From contig NZ_WXTX01000016.1 of assembly GCF_009848685.1 (NCBI RefSeq), forward strand, positions 1 to 64,000: a stretch of 64,000 nt of DNA, given 5' to 3'. This DNA is from Andreprevotia sp. IGB-42 (GTDB lineage: Bacteria > Pseudomonadota > Gammaproteobacteria > Burkholderiales > Chitinibacteraceae). Positions 7,180-16,884 of the stretch are shown piece after piece (positions within the stretch are counted from its first letter, which is position 1; each line of letters opens with the position of its first letter). Below the pieces are notes generated by a model. That model did not search any database and was not told the origin of the DNA. It was given only the letters and a program-made list of their open reading frames with translations. A program made the position numbers and the translations under genes.

Positions 7180-8817
7180 ATGACAATTTCCTCACAAGCA
7201 GCAGCGCTACCTGCTTCTGCTGCCCCCCATGCCCCTGCCGCACCGGAATCCCGGCCGCATCTCGACCACAAGCCGGGACGACTGACCGCGCTGCTGTTCT
7301 TCGGCCTGATGCTTGCCGGGCTGATCTTCACCGCCTACAGCCTGATCAGCGATATGCACGATGCCGGTACGGTGATGACCACCTGGCTGCCATTCGGCCT
7401 GCTGGGGCTGGCTTTGCTGATCGCGCTGGGTTTCGAGTTCGTCAACGGTTTTCACGATACCGCCAATGCAGTCGCCACCGTCATCTACACGCATTCGCTG
7501 CCGCCCAATGCCGCAGTAATCCTGTCCGGCTGTTTCAACTTTCTCGGCGTGTTGCTGTCGAGCGGCGCTGTGGCCTTCGGCATCATTTCGCTGCTGCCGG
7601 TCGAGCTGATCCTGCAAGTGGGCTCTGGCTCGGGCTTTGCGATGGTGTTCGCATTGCTGATTGCCGCCATTGTCTGGAACCTGGGTACCTGGTGGCTGGG
7701 CTTGCCGGCATCGTCTTCACACACGCTGATCGGCTCCATCATCGGTGTGGGTATCGCCAATGCGCTGATGCATGGCCGTGACGGCACCAGCGGTGTGGAT
7801 TGGGCGCAGGCCACCAAGGTGGGCTATTCGCTGCTGCTGTCGCCGCTGGTAGGCTTCGGTTGTGCCGCACTGCTGCTTCTGTTGCTGCGTGCCATCGTCA
7901 AGAATCCCAAGCTGTACAGCGAACCCAAGGGCAAGGCACCGCCGCCGTGGTGGATCCGCGGCCTGCTGATCCTGACCTGCAGCGGCGTATCGTTTGCACA
8001 TGGCTCCAATGACGGCCAGAAAGGCATGGGCCTGATCATGCTGATCCTGGTCGGTACATTGCCGATGGCCTATGCGCTGAACCGCGCCATGCCGGCAGAC
8101 CAGGTGGCGCAGTTTGTTGCGGTTGCCCAGGTAACCCGCCAGGAGCTCGTCAAGATCGCTCCGGCCGCCGCGCCTGCTGATGCCCGCAAGACGCTATCCG
8201 ACTATGTGCGTACCAAGGAAGCCGGCACCGACCTGCTGCCGGCACTGGCACAGGTGACCGGCGAGATCGGCACGCAGGTGAAGGCCAATGGCACGCTGGC
8301 ACAGGTGCCGGCCGCTGCGGTGGGCAACGTGCGCAATGACATGTACCTCACTTCCGAAGCCATCCGCCTGATCGAGAAAAACGACGTCGGCCATCTGGAT
8401 GCGGATGCCAAGACCAACCTGAAGGAATTCAAGAAACAGATCGACAGTGCCACCCGCTTCATTCCGCTGTGGGTGAAGATTGCAGTCGCGATTGCACTGG
8501 GCCTGGGCACCATGGTGGGCTGGAAGCGCATCGTGGTGACCGTGGGCGAGAAAATCGGCAAGACCCACCTGACTTATGCACAAGGCGCATCCGCCGAAGT
8601 GGTGGCGATGCTGACTATCGGCGCGGCGGACATGTATGGCCTGCCGGTTTCCACCACCCACGTGCTGTCGTCAGGCGTGGCCGGTACCATGGCAGCCAAC
8701 AAGTCAGGCTTGCAATGGTCCACCATCCGCAGCCTGCTGATGGCTTGGGTGCTGACGCTGCCTTCGGCCATCCTGCTGTCCGGCTCGCTGTACTGGTTGT
8801 TCTCGCACCTGACCTGA
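7180..8817 (+). CDS. Pit-family inorganic phosphate transporter
   Basis: 545 residues, PHO4 superfamily. The duplicated signature is present: FEFVNGFHDTANAVAT in the first half and SFAHGSNDGQKGMGL in the second, with about ten hydrophobic segments. Between the halves is a soluble insert of about 130 residues (roughly 300-440) rich in Ala, Lys and Asp, as seen in many proteobacterial Pit proteins. It imports phosphate by proton symport across the inner membrane. The ATG at 7180 follows CCGGAG. Its neighbour ppk2 suggests a phosphate/polyphosphate storage link. No clear Pho box was found. Confidence 0.93.
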   Translation: MTISSQAAALPASAAPHAPAAPESRPHLDHKPGRLTALLFFGLMLAGLIFTAYSLISDMHDAGTVMTTWLPFGLLGLALLIALGFEFVNGFHDTANAVATVIYTHSLPPNAAVILSGCFNFLGVLLSSGAVAFGIISLLPVELILQVGSGSGFAMVFALLIAAIVWNLGTWWLGLPASSSHTLIGSIIGVGIANALMHGRDGTSGVDWAQATKVGYSLLLSPLVGFGCAALLLLLLRAIVKNPKLYSEPKGKAPPPWWIRGLLILTCSGVSFAHGSNDGQKGMGLIMLILVGTLPMAYALNRAMPADQVAQFVAVAQVTRQELVKIAPAAAPADARKTLSDYVRTKEAGTDLLPALAQVTGEIGTQVKANGTLAQVPAAAVGNVRNDMYLTSEAIRLIEKNDVGHLDADAKTNLKEFKKQIDSATRFIPLWVKIAVAIALGLGTMVGWKRIVVTVGEKIGKTHLTYAQGASAEVVAMLTIGAADMYGLPVSTTHVLSSGVAGTMAANKSGLQWSTIRSLLMAWVLTLPSAILLSGSLYWLFSHLT

Positions 8818-8866
8818 TGCGAGCGCGGACCTGACTGCAATGCGCTGGCTGCGGCCTGCGCAGCAA

Positions 8867-8895
8867 GCGGTGCCTGTTTCAGGCATCGCTTTTTT
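8867..8895 (+). terminator. Terminator after the phosphate transporter
   Basis: A 10-bp stem (gcggtgcctg / caggcatcgc, one G-U pair) with a TTT loop is followed by six T residues. Confidence 0.9.
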
Positions 8896-8906
8896 GTCAG
8901 CAAAAA

Positions 8907-8920
8907 TGAAAGCGCTTTCT
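8907..8920. promoter_or_regulatory. LacI-family operator-like palindrome, distal
   Basis: TGAAAGCGCTTTCT contains the 12-bp palindrome GAAAGCGCTTTC and differs by one base from the proximal site at 9074. It matches the general LacI/GalR-family operator pattern. It lies 167 bp upstream of the second copy, which would allow repressor looping. No LacI-family gene is in the window. Confidence 0.65.
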
Positions 8921-9059
8921 TTTTCACGGGAGCGCGACAGCTAGGCTGACGGGCCTGCCACAACGTACCGCATCAGCCGTTGTAACTGCCATCAGGCTGT
9001 TTCACACATGGCATGCACCAAATTCGTACAGCATTCACCTTAGGGTGCATAGAAATCGA

Positions 9060-9090
9060 TTGACTTGAATTTTTGAAAGCGCTTTCATAT
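9060..9090 (+). promoter_or_regulatory. Putative promoter with overlapping LacI-type operator
   Basis: A TTGACT (-35-like) at 9060-9065 is followed by the perfect 14-bp palindrome TGAAAGCGCTTTCA at 9074-9087 and a weak -10-like TTTCAT/TTCATA. An operator between or over the promoter boxes is the classic layout for repression by a LacI/GalR-family protein. The target is the secreted multidomain gene starting at 9169. Confidence 0.55.
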
Positions 9091-9168
9091 GCGCATTCCG
9101 GCAACGGCCAACCTCGGGCGATGAACCGGGATCAACCCAGAAACGCAAGCAAGGTGGATAGAAAAACC

Positions 9169-11670
9169 ATGAAACCAACCCTGTTCAATTACGCGGCAGT
9201 CGCCGTACTGAGCGCTGTGCCGTTCAGTGCCTATGCGGCCAGCTGCGAAGCACCGTGGTCTGCCGATACGGTGTATGTGGCCGGCAACCGCGTCAGCTAC
9301 AACGGCCACAGCTACGAAGCCAAATGGTGGACCCGCGGCGACAACCCCAGCCTGTCCGGCCAGTGGGATGTATGGAAAGACCTTGGCAGCTGCGGCACCA
9401 CGGTGCCCACGCCGGTACCTACCCCGACGGCAGCGCCAACTGCTATCCCGACCCAAGTGCCGACCAAGGCCCCTACGCCGGTGCCAACCAAGGCGCCCAC
9501 CGCAGTGCCGACTGCCGTACCGACCGCAACACCTACCGTGGCCCCTACACCGGCGAGTGGCGCATATGGCGCGCAGGCCAGCGCCAGCTCGGTTGCTTTC
9601 TACGTGAACAACGCGGCATGGGCGGATCTGCATTACACGGTGAATGGCGTGAATCAGCAGAACGTGCGCATGACAGTCAGCGGCAACAACAATACCTATA
9701 CTGTCAGCGGGCTCAAATCCGGCGATGTGGTCAGGTATTTCTTCACCATCGCGCAGGGTAGCGGCGCCACCGATACCGCCTGGCAGCAGCTGACCATAGG
9801 CAGCAGCGTCACCCAGGCCCCGACTGCCACACCCAAACCCACGGTGACCCCGACGGTGAAGCCAACGACCAATCCCACGGTAACACCTACCGTGACCCCC
9901 AGGCCCAGCGTAACGCCGACACCCACGCTGCAGCCAACCTCCGTACCGACGGCCACGCCGACCGTCACCCCGACACCGACCAAGGTACCGACGCCCACGC
10001 CGCTACCGGGTGCCGCACCCGACTTCGGCCCGAACGTGTACATCTTCGATCCGAGCACACCACCCAACGTCATCCAGGACAAGCTCAACGCTACCTTCGA
10101 TGCGCAGGTCACCAACCAGTTCGGCAATGCGCGCTATGCGTTCATGTTCAAGCCGGGCTCGTACAACGTGGATGCCAACCTGGGTTTCTACACGCAGGTG
10201 CTGGGCCTGGGTAAATCGCCCGATGACGTGACACTGATCGGTGCAGTGCGTGTTGAAGCCTACTGGCTGCCTGACGAGAACGCCACGCAGAACTTCTGGC
10301 GCTCGGCGGAAAACCTCGCGGTGATCCCGACTGCTGCTGGCGCACTCAACCGCTATGCGGTATCGCAGGCATCGCCTTTCCGCCGCATGCACATCAAGGG
10401 CAACATGACGTTGTGCTCGCCGTATTGCGGCTGGTCCAGCGGCGGCTTCATTTCCGATAGCGTGATCGATGGCGAAATCAGCTCCGGCTCGCAACAGCAA
10501 TGGCTGTCCCGCAACTCGCAATATGGCAAGTGGGTGGGTGGCGTATGGAATATGGTGTTCGTCGGCGTGAACGGTGCGCCAGCCGCATCGTGGCCAACCC
10601 CGCCATATACCGTGGTCGATCAGACCCCGGTCGTGCGCGAGAAGCCGTTCCTGACCATCGATACTGCTGGCAAGTACAGCGTGTTCGTGCCGGCATTGAG
10701 CCACAATAGCCAGGGCACCACGTGGTTCAACAAGACACCGCAGGGTGAAACGCTGCCGATCGACCAGTTCTACATTGCCAAGGAAGGCGTCGACAACGCC
10801 GCCACCATCAATGCAGCGCTGGCCTCCGGCAAGAACCTGCTGCTGACCCCCGGTGTCTATCACCTGAACCAGCCGCTGAAGGTGGCACGTACCAACACAG
10901 TGGTGCTGGGCCTGGGCATTGCCACGCTGGTGACCGACAACGGCAGCAAGGCCATCGAAGTGGCTGACGTGGACGGCGTGAAGATCGCCGGCTTGCTGAT
11001 CGACGCCGGCCCGGTCAATTCGCCGGTATTGATGGAAGTGGGGCCCAAGGGCGCAAGCACCGCCAACCATGCGGCCAACCCGACCTCGCTGCACGACATC
11101 TTCTTCCGTGTCGGTGGTGCCGGTGTCGGCCGTGCTTCGGTCAACCTCGAAATCAACAGCAACAACGTGATCGGGGACAACTTCTGGGTATGGCGTGGTG
11201 ACCACGGTGACGGCATCGGCTGGAACACCAATACGTCGGATTATGGCGTGATCGTCAACGGCAACGATGTCACCGTGTATGGCCTGGCAGTCGAGCATTA
11301 CCAGAAATACCAGACCATCTGGAACGGCAATGGTGGCCGCGTGTATTTCTACCAGAGCGAAGCGCCGTACGAAGTGGCCGCGCAAAGCGACTGGATGAAT
11401 GGCAGCAGCAACGGCTATGCATCGTACAAGGTGGCCGATGGCGTGCAGACGCACGAAGCCTGGGGCGTGGGGGTGTACTGCTTCTTCAACACCAACAATG
11501 CCATCAAGCTCACCAACGGCATCGAAGCCCCCAACCGCAGCGGCGTGAAGTTCCATCACCTCACCAGCGTATCGCTCGGTGGCGTGGGTGAAATCACCCA
11601 CATCATCAACAACATCGGCGCCACGGCGGACAGCAACACCTTCGTCACCACGCTGGATCAGTACCCATAA
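9169..11670 (+). CDS. Secreted multidomain beta-helix protein with CBM5/12-type module
   Basis: 833 residues. Signal peptide 1-24 ending AYAA. Residues 25-75 form a CBM5/12 (chitin-binding type 3) module with APWSADTVYVAGNRVSYNG and the aromatic YEAKWWTRGDNP. A Pro/Thr-rich linker (76-130) leads to a small beta-sandwich-like domain (about 137-213; LHYTVNGVNQQ, SGLKSGDVVRYFF). A second Pro/Thr linker (216-280) leads to a 550-residue region that looks like a right-handed beta-helix (VLGLGIATLV, VADVDGVKIAGLLIDAG, VNGNDVTVYGL). I know relatives of this last region only as unclassified or misannotated secreted actinobacterial proteins, so substrate and reaction are unknown. A polysaccharide such as chitin or beta-glucan is likely. 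Two LacI-type operators lie upstream and a terminator follows. Confidence 0.85.
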   Translation: MKPTLFNYAAVAVLSAVPFSAYAASCEAPWSADTVYVAGNRVSYNGHSYEAKWWTRGDNPSLSGQWDVWKDLGSCGTTVPTPVPTPTAAPTAIPTQVPTKAPTPVPTKAPTAVPTAVPTATPTVAPTPASGAYGAQASASSVAFYVNNAAWADLHYTVNGVNQQNVRMTVSGNNNTYTVSGLKSGDVVRYFFTIAQGSGATDTAWQQLTIGSSVTQAPTATPKPTVTPTVKPTTNPTVTPTVTPRPSVTPTPTLQPTSVPTATPTVTPTPTKVPTPTPLPGAAPDFGPNVYIFDPSTPPNVIQDKLNATFDAQVTNQFGNARYAFMFKPGSYNVDANLGFYTQVLGLGKSPDDVTLIGAVRVEAYWLPDENATQNFWRSAENLAVIPTAAGALNRYAVSQASPFRRMHIKGNMTLCSPYCGWSSGGFISDSVIDGEISSGSQQQWLSRNSQYGKWVGGVWNMVFVGVNGAPAASWPTPPYTVVDQTPVVREKPFLTIDTAGKYSVFVPALSHNSQGTTWFNKTPQGETLPIDQFYIAKEGVDNAATINAALASGKNLLLTPGVYHLNQPLKVARTNTVVLGLGIATLVTDNGSKAIEVADVDGVKIAGLLIDAGPVNSPVLMEVGPKGASTANHAANPTSLHDIFFRVGGAGVGRASVNLEINSNNVIGDNFWVWRGDHGDGIGWNTNTSDYGVIVNGNDVTVYGLAVEHYQKYQTIWNGNGGRVYFYQSEAPYEVAAQSDWMNGSSNGYASYKVADGVQTHEAWGVGVYCFFNTNNAIKLTNGIEAPNRSGVKFHHLTSVSLGGVGEITHIINNIGATADSNTFVTTLDQYP

Positions 11671-11720
11671 GCAGCTTGCCGGCCTGCGGGCCGGCATCCT
11701 GCGATGGTTTGCTGCATGCA

Positions 11721-11750
11721 AAAGACCAGCCACTTGGCTGGTCTTTTTCT
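11721..11750 (+). terminator. Terminator after the secreted beta-helix gene
   Basis: An 11-bp stem (aaagaccagcc / ggctggtcttt) with a 4-nt loop runs into a T-rich tail. Confidence 0.92.
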
Positions 11751-11968
11751 TTGTCGGAAGGCGTTGGCTGTCGGGACAGTCGATTATTGCCGTTCATCAA
11801 TCAGCAACTGACCGGCTCAACTTGCCACGCTGCCTTCGCTTGAAGCTGACAACAAAACCCATCTGGCAGCTTTGGTGCGGATACGCCCTGCCACTATTTC
11901 GCCGGCCGCACCTCGCCGGCCGCACCCAAGCAGCAACATTGCAGCAGGCTTTTGTCTGTCAGCAGTGT

Positions 11969-13435
11969 TTATTGCTTGCGCGCATCTGCTGCCGATGCAG
12001 CGGTTTTTCCGGCTTTCTTCTGGTACGCAAAGTAATAGCGGCTGACCGTGCTCACGTAATCGATCAGCCTGGGCCCCACGCTCTTGCGCGCCACCTGGGC
12101 CACGTTGTTTTCCCAGCGGTTCGGGTCCAGCCCTTCTTTTGCCGCCTGCTTGCGCAACTGCTGTACGCGCCCCTCGCCGGCGTTGTAGGCCGCCAGCATG
12201 AAGAACAGCTGGTCGCTATCGCTGATGGCCGGGCTTTCGTACATCTCGCGCAGGTGGGCAAGATAGCGGCCTGCTGCGGTGATGTTACCTTCGTTGCCGT
12301 GCGGGTCACTCACGCCCATATTGCGCGCGGTTTGCGGGTTCACCTGCATCACGCCGGTGGGCCCGCCATTCTTGCGGATGATGGGGCTAAGCTTGGTTTC
12401 GCGCTGGCCGATCGCCGCCAGCAACAGCCAGTCGAGATTGTTGGCCTTGGCAACCAGCTGGAATACCGGCGCAAAGAACGCCAGCTTGTCGAGCGGATCG
12501 ACCGGCGCCAGCAGCGGCGCACTGGCATCCGGCGACAGATAGCGTTGCGTGAGCTGTGCGGCGGTAGTGGCGATTTTGCCGCCCTGCTTGCTGATGAAGC
12601 GGTCTATTGCATCCCGCAGCACCGGCTGGCCTTGCGATACCGCCCATGCCACCGCCACGGTCTGCTCCACGCACGGCCCCACCTGCAGCTTGCCCAAGCG
12701 CTTGGCCCACAGATCGACCACGTAGCGGCTGGCCAGCGTAGGCTTGGCCTCGACATCCGCTGCATTCAATGCGCTCAGCAATTTCTCGCTGGTGCTGCCA
12801 TACGGCGCATCCAGCGCGGTCTTGCCGTTTTCTTCCAGCAGGTATTTGCCAAAGCTGCCGGGTGGCAAGGCCAGGGTATCGAGCAGGTCATCGCGCTGTG
12901 GCATGCCGCGTGCCTGCACCGCACACCAGCGGTCCTGCAGATAGGGCTGGCTGAAATCGACCAGACTGCGGGCGGCATCCGTCACCGGTATCAGGCCGGC
13001 AGCCAGGTCGCCATCACCTCGCTTGAGCAAGGGAATCAGCTCACCGGCATCGACCGGGATGAACTGCAGCTTGACGGCTGCTGCCCCCTTGGCTTTCTGC
13101 TGGTTCAGATATTTTTCCAGCGCCAGCAGCATCGCGTATTCCACGCCATGCGGGCGGCCATCCTGCAGGAAATACGTGGATGCCCCTTCCGCCACCAATA
13201 CGCGCAGTGTTGCCGGCGGGTGCTCGGCATCGAAGGTGCTGCTGCCCAGGTCTTCCGCCTGCGCGACCGTGGCGGGCTCGCTGGCTGCAGTGGCTTTGGC
13301 AGCCGCTATGGGCTTTTTCGCAACAGCGTTTGCGCGCTTGCTGGTGGCTTTGGCAGCCCAGGCAGGATGGGCCACGGCACAGGCCATAAGCAAGCCCATG
13401 AAAACCAAGCCAATTTCTGATTTTGTCAGATTCAT
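11969..13435 (-). CDS. MltF-like membrane-bound lytic transglycosylase
   Basis: 488 residues from the ATG at 13435 (a GTG two codons earlier is also possible). It has a signal peptide (about 1-28) and an Ala/Lys-rich linker. A periplasmic solute-binding-like domain (about 75-300; LRVLVAEGASTYF, LIPLLKRGDGDLAAGLIPVT) precedes a lytic transglycosylase domain (about 325-470) with catalytic Glu in IGQRETKLSP, followed by GPTGVMQVNPQTA and AAYNAGEGRV. This is the architecture of MltF-type enzymes, which cleave peptidoglycan in the periplasm with a regulatory binding-protein domain. The gene stands alone between hairpins. Confidence 0.92.
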   Translation of the reverse strand: MNLTKSEIGLVFMGLLMACAVAHPAWAAKATSKRANAVAKKPIAAAKATAASEPATVAQAEDLGSSTFDAEHPPATLRVLVAEGASTYFLQDGRPHGVEYAMLLALEKYLNQQKAKGAAAVKLQFIPVDAGELIPLLKRGDGDLAAGLIPVTDAARSLVDFSQPYLQDRWCAVQARGMPQRDDLLDTLALPPGSFGKYLLEENGKTALDAPYGSTSEKLLSALNAADVEAKPTLASRYVVDLWAKRLGKLQVGPCVEQTVAVAWAVSQGQPVLRDAIDRFISKQGGKIATTAAQLTQRYLSPDASAPLLAPVDPLDKLAFFAPVFQLVAKANNLDWLLLAAIGQRETKLSPIIRKNGGPTGVMQVNPQTARNMGVSDPHGNEGNITAAGRYLAHLREMYESPAISDSDQLFFMLAAYNAGEGRVQQLRKQAAKEGLDPNRWENNVAQVARKSVGPRLIDYVSTVSRYYFAYQKKAGKTAASAADARKQ

Positions 13436-13455
13436 CCGCACATTGTAGTGGCATG

Positions 13456-13504
13456 CCCGCTTCCGGGCGAGTCACCCTGTTGCCGATGTGGTCAACAGGG
13501 TGAC
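13456..13504. other. Two tandem hairpins between tex and the transglycosylase gene
   Basis: One hairpin has a 12-bp stem (gtcaccctgttg / caacagggtgac, 13471-13504). A second is a short GC stem (gcccg / cgggc, 13456-13469). Neither has a T tail on the minus strand, so they may be U-less terminators or processing/stability structures after tex. Confidence 0.5.
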
Positions 13505-13524
13505 TGATGCACTGATGACAGTGG

Positions 13525-15837
13525 TCAGCGCTTGAGCTTGAGCCCAGCCAGCGCGTTGGCCATCGCGCCCTGCGGTTCTGGCTGGCGCTGCACTGCCGCC
13601 TGCTGCTTGCGGCTGGCCGGCACGTGCGCGCCGTCACTGGCGGCGCCGTGATCGCGTGCGCTGTCGGTCAGGCGCATGGTCAGCGCAATGCGCTTGCGCT
13701 TGATATCCACTTCCAGCACTTTCACCTTCACCACATCGCCGGCCTTGACGACCTCGCGCGGGTCTTTGACAAAGCGGTTGGACAGCGCCGAGATATGCAC
13801 CAGGCCATCCTGATGCACGCCGATATCCACAAAAGCGCCGAAGTTGGTGACGTTGGTCACCACGCCTTCCAGTACCATGTCCAGCTGCAGGTCTTTCAGG
13901 TCTTCCACGCCATCGGCAAAGCTGGCGGTCTTGAATTCCGGGCGCGGGTCGCGGCCCGGCTTTTCCAGTTCGCTCAGGATGTCTTTAACCGTCGGCACGC
14001 CAAAGCGGTCGTCGGTGAACTCGGCTGCGTTCAGTGTTTTCAGGAAGGCCACGTCGCCAATCAGCGCTTTCACATCCTTGCGCACCTTGGCAATGATCTT
14101 CTCCACCACCGGGTAGGCTTCCGGGTGCACGCTGGATGCATCCAGCGGGTTGCTGCCCGTCATCACGCGCAAGAAGCCGGCGGCAAGCTCGAACGTCTTG
14201 TCGCCCAGGCGTGGCACCTTCAGCAGCGCGGCGCGGCTGGCGAATGCGCCATTGTTGTCTCGGTACTGCACGATGTTGTTGGCCAGCGTCGACGTCAGGC
14301 CGGATACGCGTGCCAGCAGCGCGGCTGATGCGGTATTCACATCCACGCCCACTGCGTTCACACAGTCTTCCACCACCGCATCGAGCGAGCGGGCCAGCTC
14401 GCTCTGGTTCACATCATGCTGGTACTGGCCCACGCCGATCGATTTGGGGTCGATCTTCACCAGTTCGGCCAGCGGGTCCTGCAGGCGACGGGCAATCGAT
14501 ACCGCACCACGCAGGCTTACATCCAGCTCGGGGAATTCACGCGCGGCCAGCTCGGAAGCCGAATACACCGATGCGCCCGCTTCGGATACCACCAGTTTGG
14601 TCAACTTGAGTTCGCTGTACTTCTGCATCAGCTCGGCGGCCAGCTTGTCGGTTTCGCGGCTGGCGGTACCGTTGCCGATGGCGATCAGTTCCACCTTGTG
14701 CTTTGCGCACAGCGCCGCCAGCACAGCAATGGCGCCGTGCCAGTCATCGCGCGGCGCATGCGGGTAGATGGTGGCGGTATCCACCAGCTTGCCGGTGGCA
14801 TCGACCACCGCCACCTTGACGCCGGTACGCAGGCCCGGGTCCAGCCCCAGCGTGGCACGTGGGCCAGCCGGTGCAGCCAGCAGCAGATCCTTGAGGTTGC
14901 TGGCGAAGACCTTGATGGCATCGAGCTCGGCCTTTTCACGCAGGCCGCTTACCAGCTCGGTTTCCAGGCTGAGGAAAATCTTGGCGCGCCAGGTCAGGCG
15001 CACGGTATCAGCCAGCCATTTGTCGGCAGCACGACCCTGGTTATCGATGCCGTAGCGCTTGGCAATGCGCATTTCGCACACATTGGGGCCGGCAGGCTTG
15101 CTGGTGGCATCGAGCTCGTCCGGCAGCAGCAATGCCATACTGAGCACGCCTTCGCTGCGGCCACGCAGCACTGCCAGGATGCGGTGCGACGGCATCGCAT
15201 GCAGCGGTTCATCGTATTCGAAGTAGTCGGAAAACTTGGCGCCCTCTTCGCGCTTGCCTTCGATCACGCCGGTTTTCACCACGGCATGCTTCGCGAGGTA
15301 ATCACGCAGGCTGCCCAGCAGCTCGGCGTCTTCGCCAAACTGCTCCATCAGGATGGCGCGCGCGCCATCGAGGGCTGCCTTGGTATCGGCAATGTCCGCA
15401 GTGATGTAGCCGGCAGCGGTGGTTTCCGGGTTCAGCGTGGCGTCGGCCAGCAATGCATCGGCCAGCAGTTGCAGGCCGGCTTCGCGGGCGATCTGTGCGC
15501 GGGTGCGGCGCTTTTGCTTGTAGGGCAGGTACAGGTCTTCCAGCCGTTGCTTGTTGTCTGCATCCTGCAGCGCGGCGCGCAACTCGGGCGTCAGCTTGCC
15601 TTGTTCGTCGATATTGCTGATCACCGCCACGCGGCGCTCTTCCAGCTCGCGCAGGTAACGCAGCCGCTCTTCCAGGTTGCGCAACTGCGTATCGTCCAGC
15701 CCGCCGGTCACTTCCTTGCGGTAACGGGCAATGAAGGGCACGGTGGCGCCTTCATCCAGCAGTGCAATGGCGGCTTCGACCTGCGCGGCGCGTGCGGCAA
15801 TCTCGATGGCAATGCGTTGCGAAATCGGCGGCAGCAT
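13525..15837 (-). CDS. tex: Tex family RNA-binding transcription accessory protein
   Basis: 770 residues, close to the usual Tex length. Order: N-terminal helical domain ([17 protein letters not shown]), YqgF-like RNase H fold ([17 protein letters not shown]), helix-hairpin-helix region ([19 protein letters not shown]), then an S1 RNA-binding domain ([20 protein letters not shown]). The last 50 residues are a basic, Gln/Ala-rich tail. Tex binds nucleic acid and affects transcription and toxin or stress gene expression in several bacteria. Its ATG overlaps the stop of the USG-1 gene by one base (TGATG), which suggests translational coupling. Confidence 0.96.
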   Translation of the reverse strand: MLPPISQRIAIEIAARAAQVEAAIALLDEGATVPFIARYRKEVTGGLDDTQLRNLEERLRYLRELEERRVAVISNIDEQGKLTPELRAALQDADNKQRLEDLYLPYKQKRRTRAQIAREAGLQLLADALLADATLNPETTAAGYITADIADTKAALDGARAILMEQFGEDAELLGSLRDYLAKHAVVKTGVIEGKREEGAKFSDYFEYDEPLHAMPSHRILAVLRGRSEGVLSMALLLPDELDATSKPAGPNVCEMRIAKRYGIDNQGRAADKWLADTVRLTWRAKIFLSLETELVSGLREKAELDAIKVFASNLKDLLLAAPAGPRATLGLDPGLRTGVKVAVVDATGKLVDTATIYPHAPRDDWHGAIAVLAALCAKHKVELIAIGNGTASRETDKLAAELMQKYSELKLTKLVVSEAGASVYSASELAAREFPELDVSLRGAVSIARRLQDPLAELVKIDPKSIGVGQYQHDVNQSELARSLDAVVEDCVNAVGVDVNTASAALLARVSGLTSTLANNIVQYRDNNGAFASRAALLKVPRLGDKTFELAAGFLRVMTGSNPLDASSVHPEAYPVVEKIIAKVRKDVKALIGDVAFLKTLNAAEFTDDRFGVPTVKDILSELEKPGRDPRPEFKTASFADGVEDLKDLQLDMVLEGVVTNVTNFGAFVDIGVHQDGLVHISALSNRFVKDPREVVKAGDVVKVKVLEVDIKRKRIALTMRLTDSARDHGAASDGAHVPASRKQQAAVQRQPEPQGAMANALAGLKLKR

Positions 15838-16724
15838 CAGCGTGCCTCCAGCGCGGCTTGCAACGCAGCCAGCGTCAGCAATGCGGTCAGCTTGCTGTTG
15901 TCGACCACCGCCCAGGCGCTGGCGCTCAGGCCGTCGTCACTCACCGCCAAGTTGCTCACCCACACCTGATCACCGCCGATGGCATCCTGCGAGGAAGCCG
16001 TACCGCTCGGCAGCAGGTAGATGCCGCCGGTGTCCGTGAATGCGGTCGTCAGCGCATCTGCCGTGACTGGCGCGCCAAAACGCGCGGTGATGCTCAGGCT
16101 ATGGCCATAGAACACCGGCACATGCGCCAGTTGCAGCGACAAGGGCACACCCAGTTTCTTGGCCAGTTTAGTGGCACTGGCGGCGGCTTTTTCCTGCGCA
16201 ACGGGCACCACGTTGAACGCGATACGCTTGGCATAGGTGGTGCCCACTTCCACTGCCTGCTGGGCAAAAATCGCGCGCGTCTGCTCGGACAGCTTGTCGA
16301 TGCCGGCCTGGCCTTCCTGCGATACTGCCAACAGCCCGGTACCCACGGCAAACTGCACGTCTCCGGCGGCCTTGAATGCGCCCAGCAGGCGTGCCAACAG
16401 CACATCGGTAACGGGGGGTACGGGTACTGCGCCGCGTTGTGGCTCGCCGCCACTGGCATCCACCACCTTGCAACCTGCTGCCAGCGCATCGGCAATCGCA
16501 TCGGTATGCGCCAGGAAAATGGCCACGTCGGCCGTTTTCCAGTCGAAGTCAGCCAGTTCCAGCACCGGCCAGTCGTCGCCGCCGAAACTGACCAGCTCAC
16601 CTTCGTCGTCACGGTCCAGCGGATAGAACGCGGCCAGCGGCAGCTTGAGTTCGGACAGGGTTTCGAGCAGGCCGGCGGCCGAGTTGCAGCCAACAACGGC
16701 CAGTTTGAGCAGCGGCATGGACAT
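15837..16724 (-). CDS. USG-1-like aspartate-semialdehyde dehydrogenase homologue, probably non-catalytic
   Basis: 295 residues; Asd enzymes are about 340-370. The fold is recognisable: N-terminal [14 protein letters not shown] (dinucleotide-binding start), a central [15 protein letters not shown] matching the Asd SGAGxxG segment, and VPVFYGHS near the C-terminus matching Asd VPVFNGHS. The catalytic Cys segment (PNCTT-like) is not present; the equivalent stretch reads [14 protein letters not shown]. It is therefore called a USG-1 paralogue with unknown role rather than a lysine/threonine pathway enzyme. It is translationally coupled to tex. Confidence 0.8.
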   Translation of the reverse strand: MSMPLLKLAVVGCNSAAGLLETLSELKLPLAAFYPLDRDDEGELVSFGGDDWPVLELADFDWKTADVAIFLAHTDAIADALAAGCKVVDASGGEPQRGAVPVPPVTDVLLARLLGAFKAAGDVQFAVGTGLLAVSQEGQAGIDKLSEQTRAIFAQQAVEVGTTYAKRIAFNVVPVAQEKAAASATKLAKKLGVPLSLQLAHVPVFYGHSLSITARFGAPVTADALTTAFTDTGGIYLLPSGTASSQDAIGGDQVWVSNLAVSDDGLSASAWAVVDNSKLTALLTLAALQAALEAR

Positions 16725-16740
16725 GGCGGTATTCCTGAAA

Positions 16741-16769
16741 AAGCAAAGGGCGGTATTGTACCGCCCTTA
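16741..16769 (-). terminator. Terminator/attenuator hairpin upstream of the USG-1 gene
   Basis: A 10-bp stem (aagggcggta / taccgccctt) with a 3-nt loop is followed on the minus strand by TTTGCTTTTT. It would end transcripts from the binding-protein gene at 16885 before USG-1 begins. Confidence 0.75.
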
Positions 16770-16884
16770 CCCTGTCGTCGCCGTATGCTGTTTCCCTTGA
16801 CGGCCGCCCGTCTGGCACTACGGCCAGCCTGGTGGCGCATCCGCAGCCCGTCGATCCCCTCGTCCGTTCATCTGCCCTTCAGGC

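Noticed and set aside
9400-10010. Possible CRISPR-like or satellite repeat
   Set aside because: The repetition is codon-level Pro/Thr linker sequence without fixed repeat and spacer lengths. I saw no CRISPR array anywhere in the window.
9312-10127. Val/Gly-rich repeats on the minus strand that look like a repetitive protein
   Set aside because: They are the reverse reading of the Pro/Thr linkers of the secreted protein.
11900-11926. 14-bp direct repeat (cgccggccgcacc twice)
   Set aside because: Only two short copies in a GC-rich gap; no link to a gene or mobile element.
10003-13420. Long minus frame over the secreted beta-helix gene and long plus frame over the transglycosylase gene
   Set aside because: Both are opposite genes with signal peptides and recognisable domains; the shadow translations are low-complexity.
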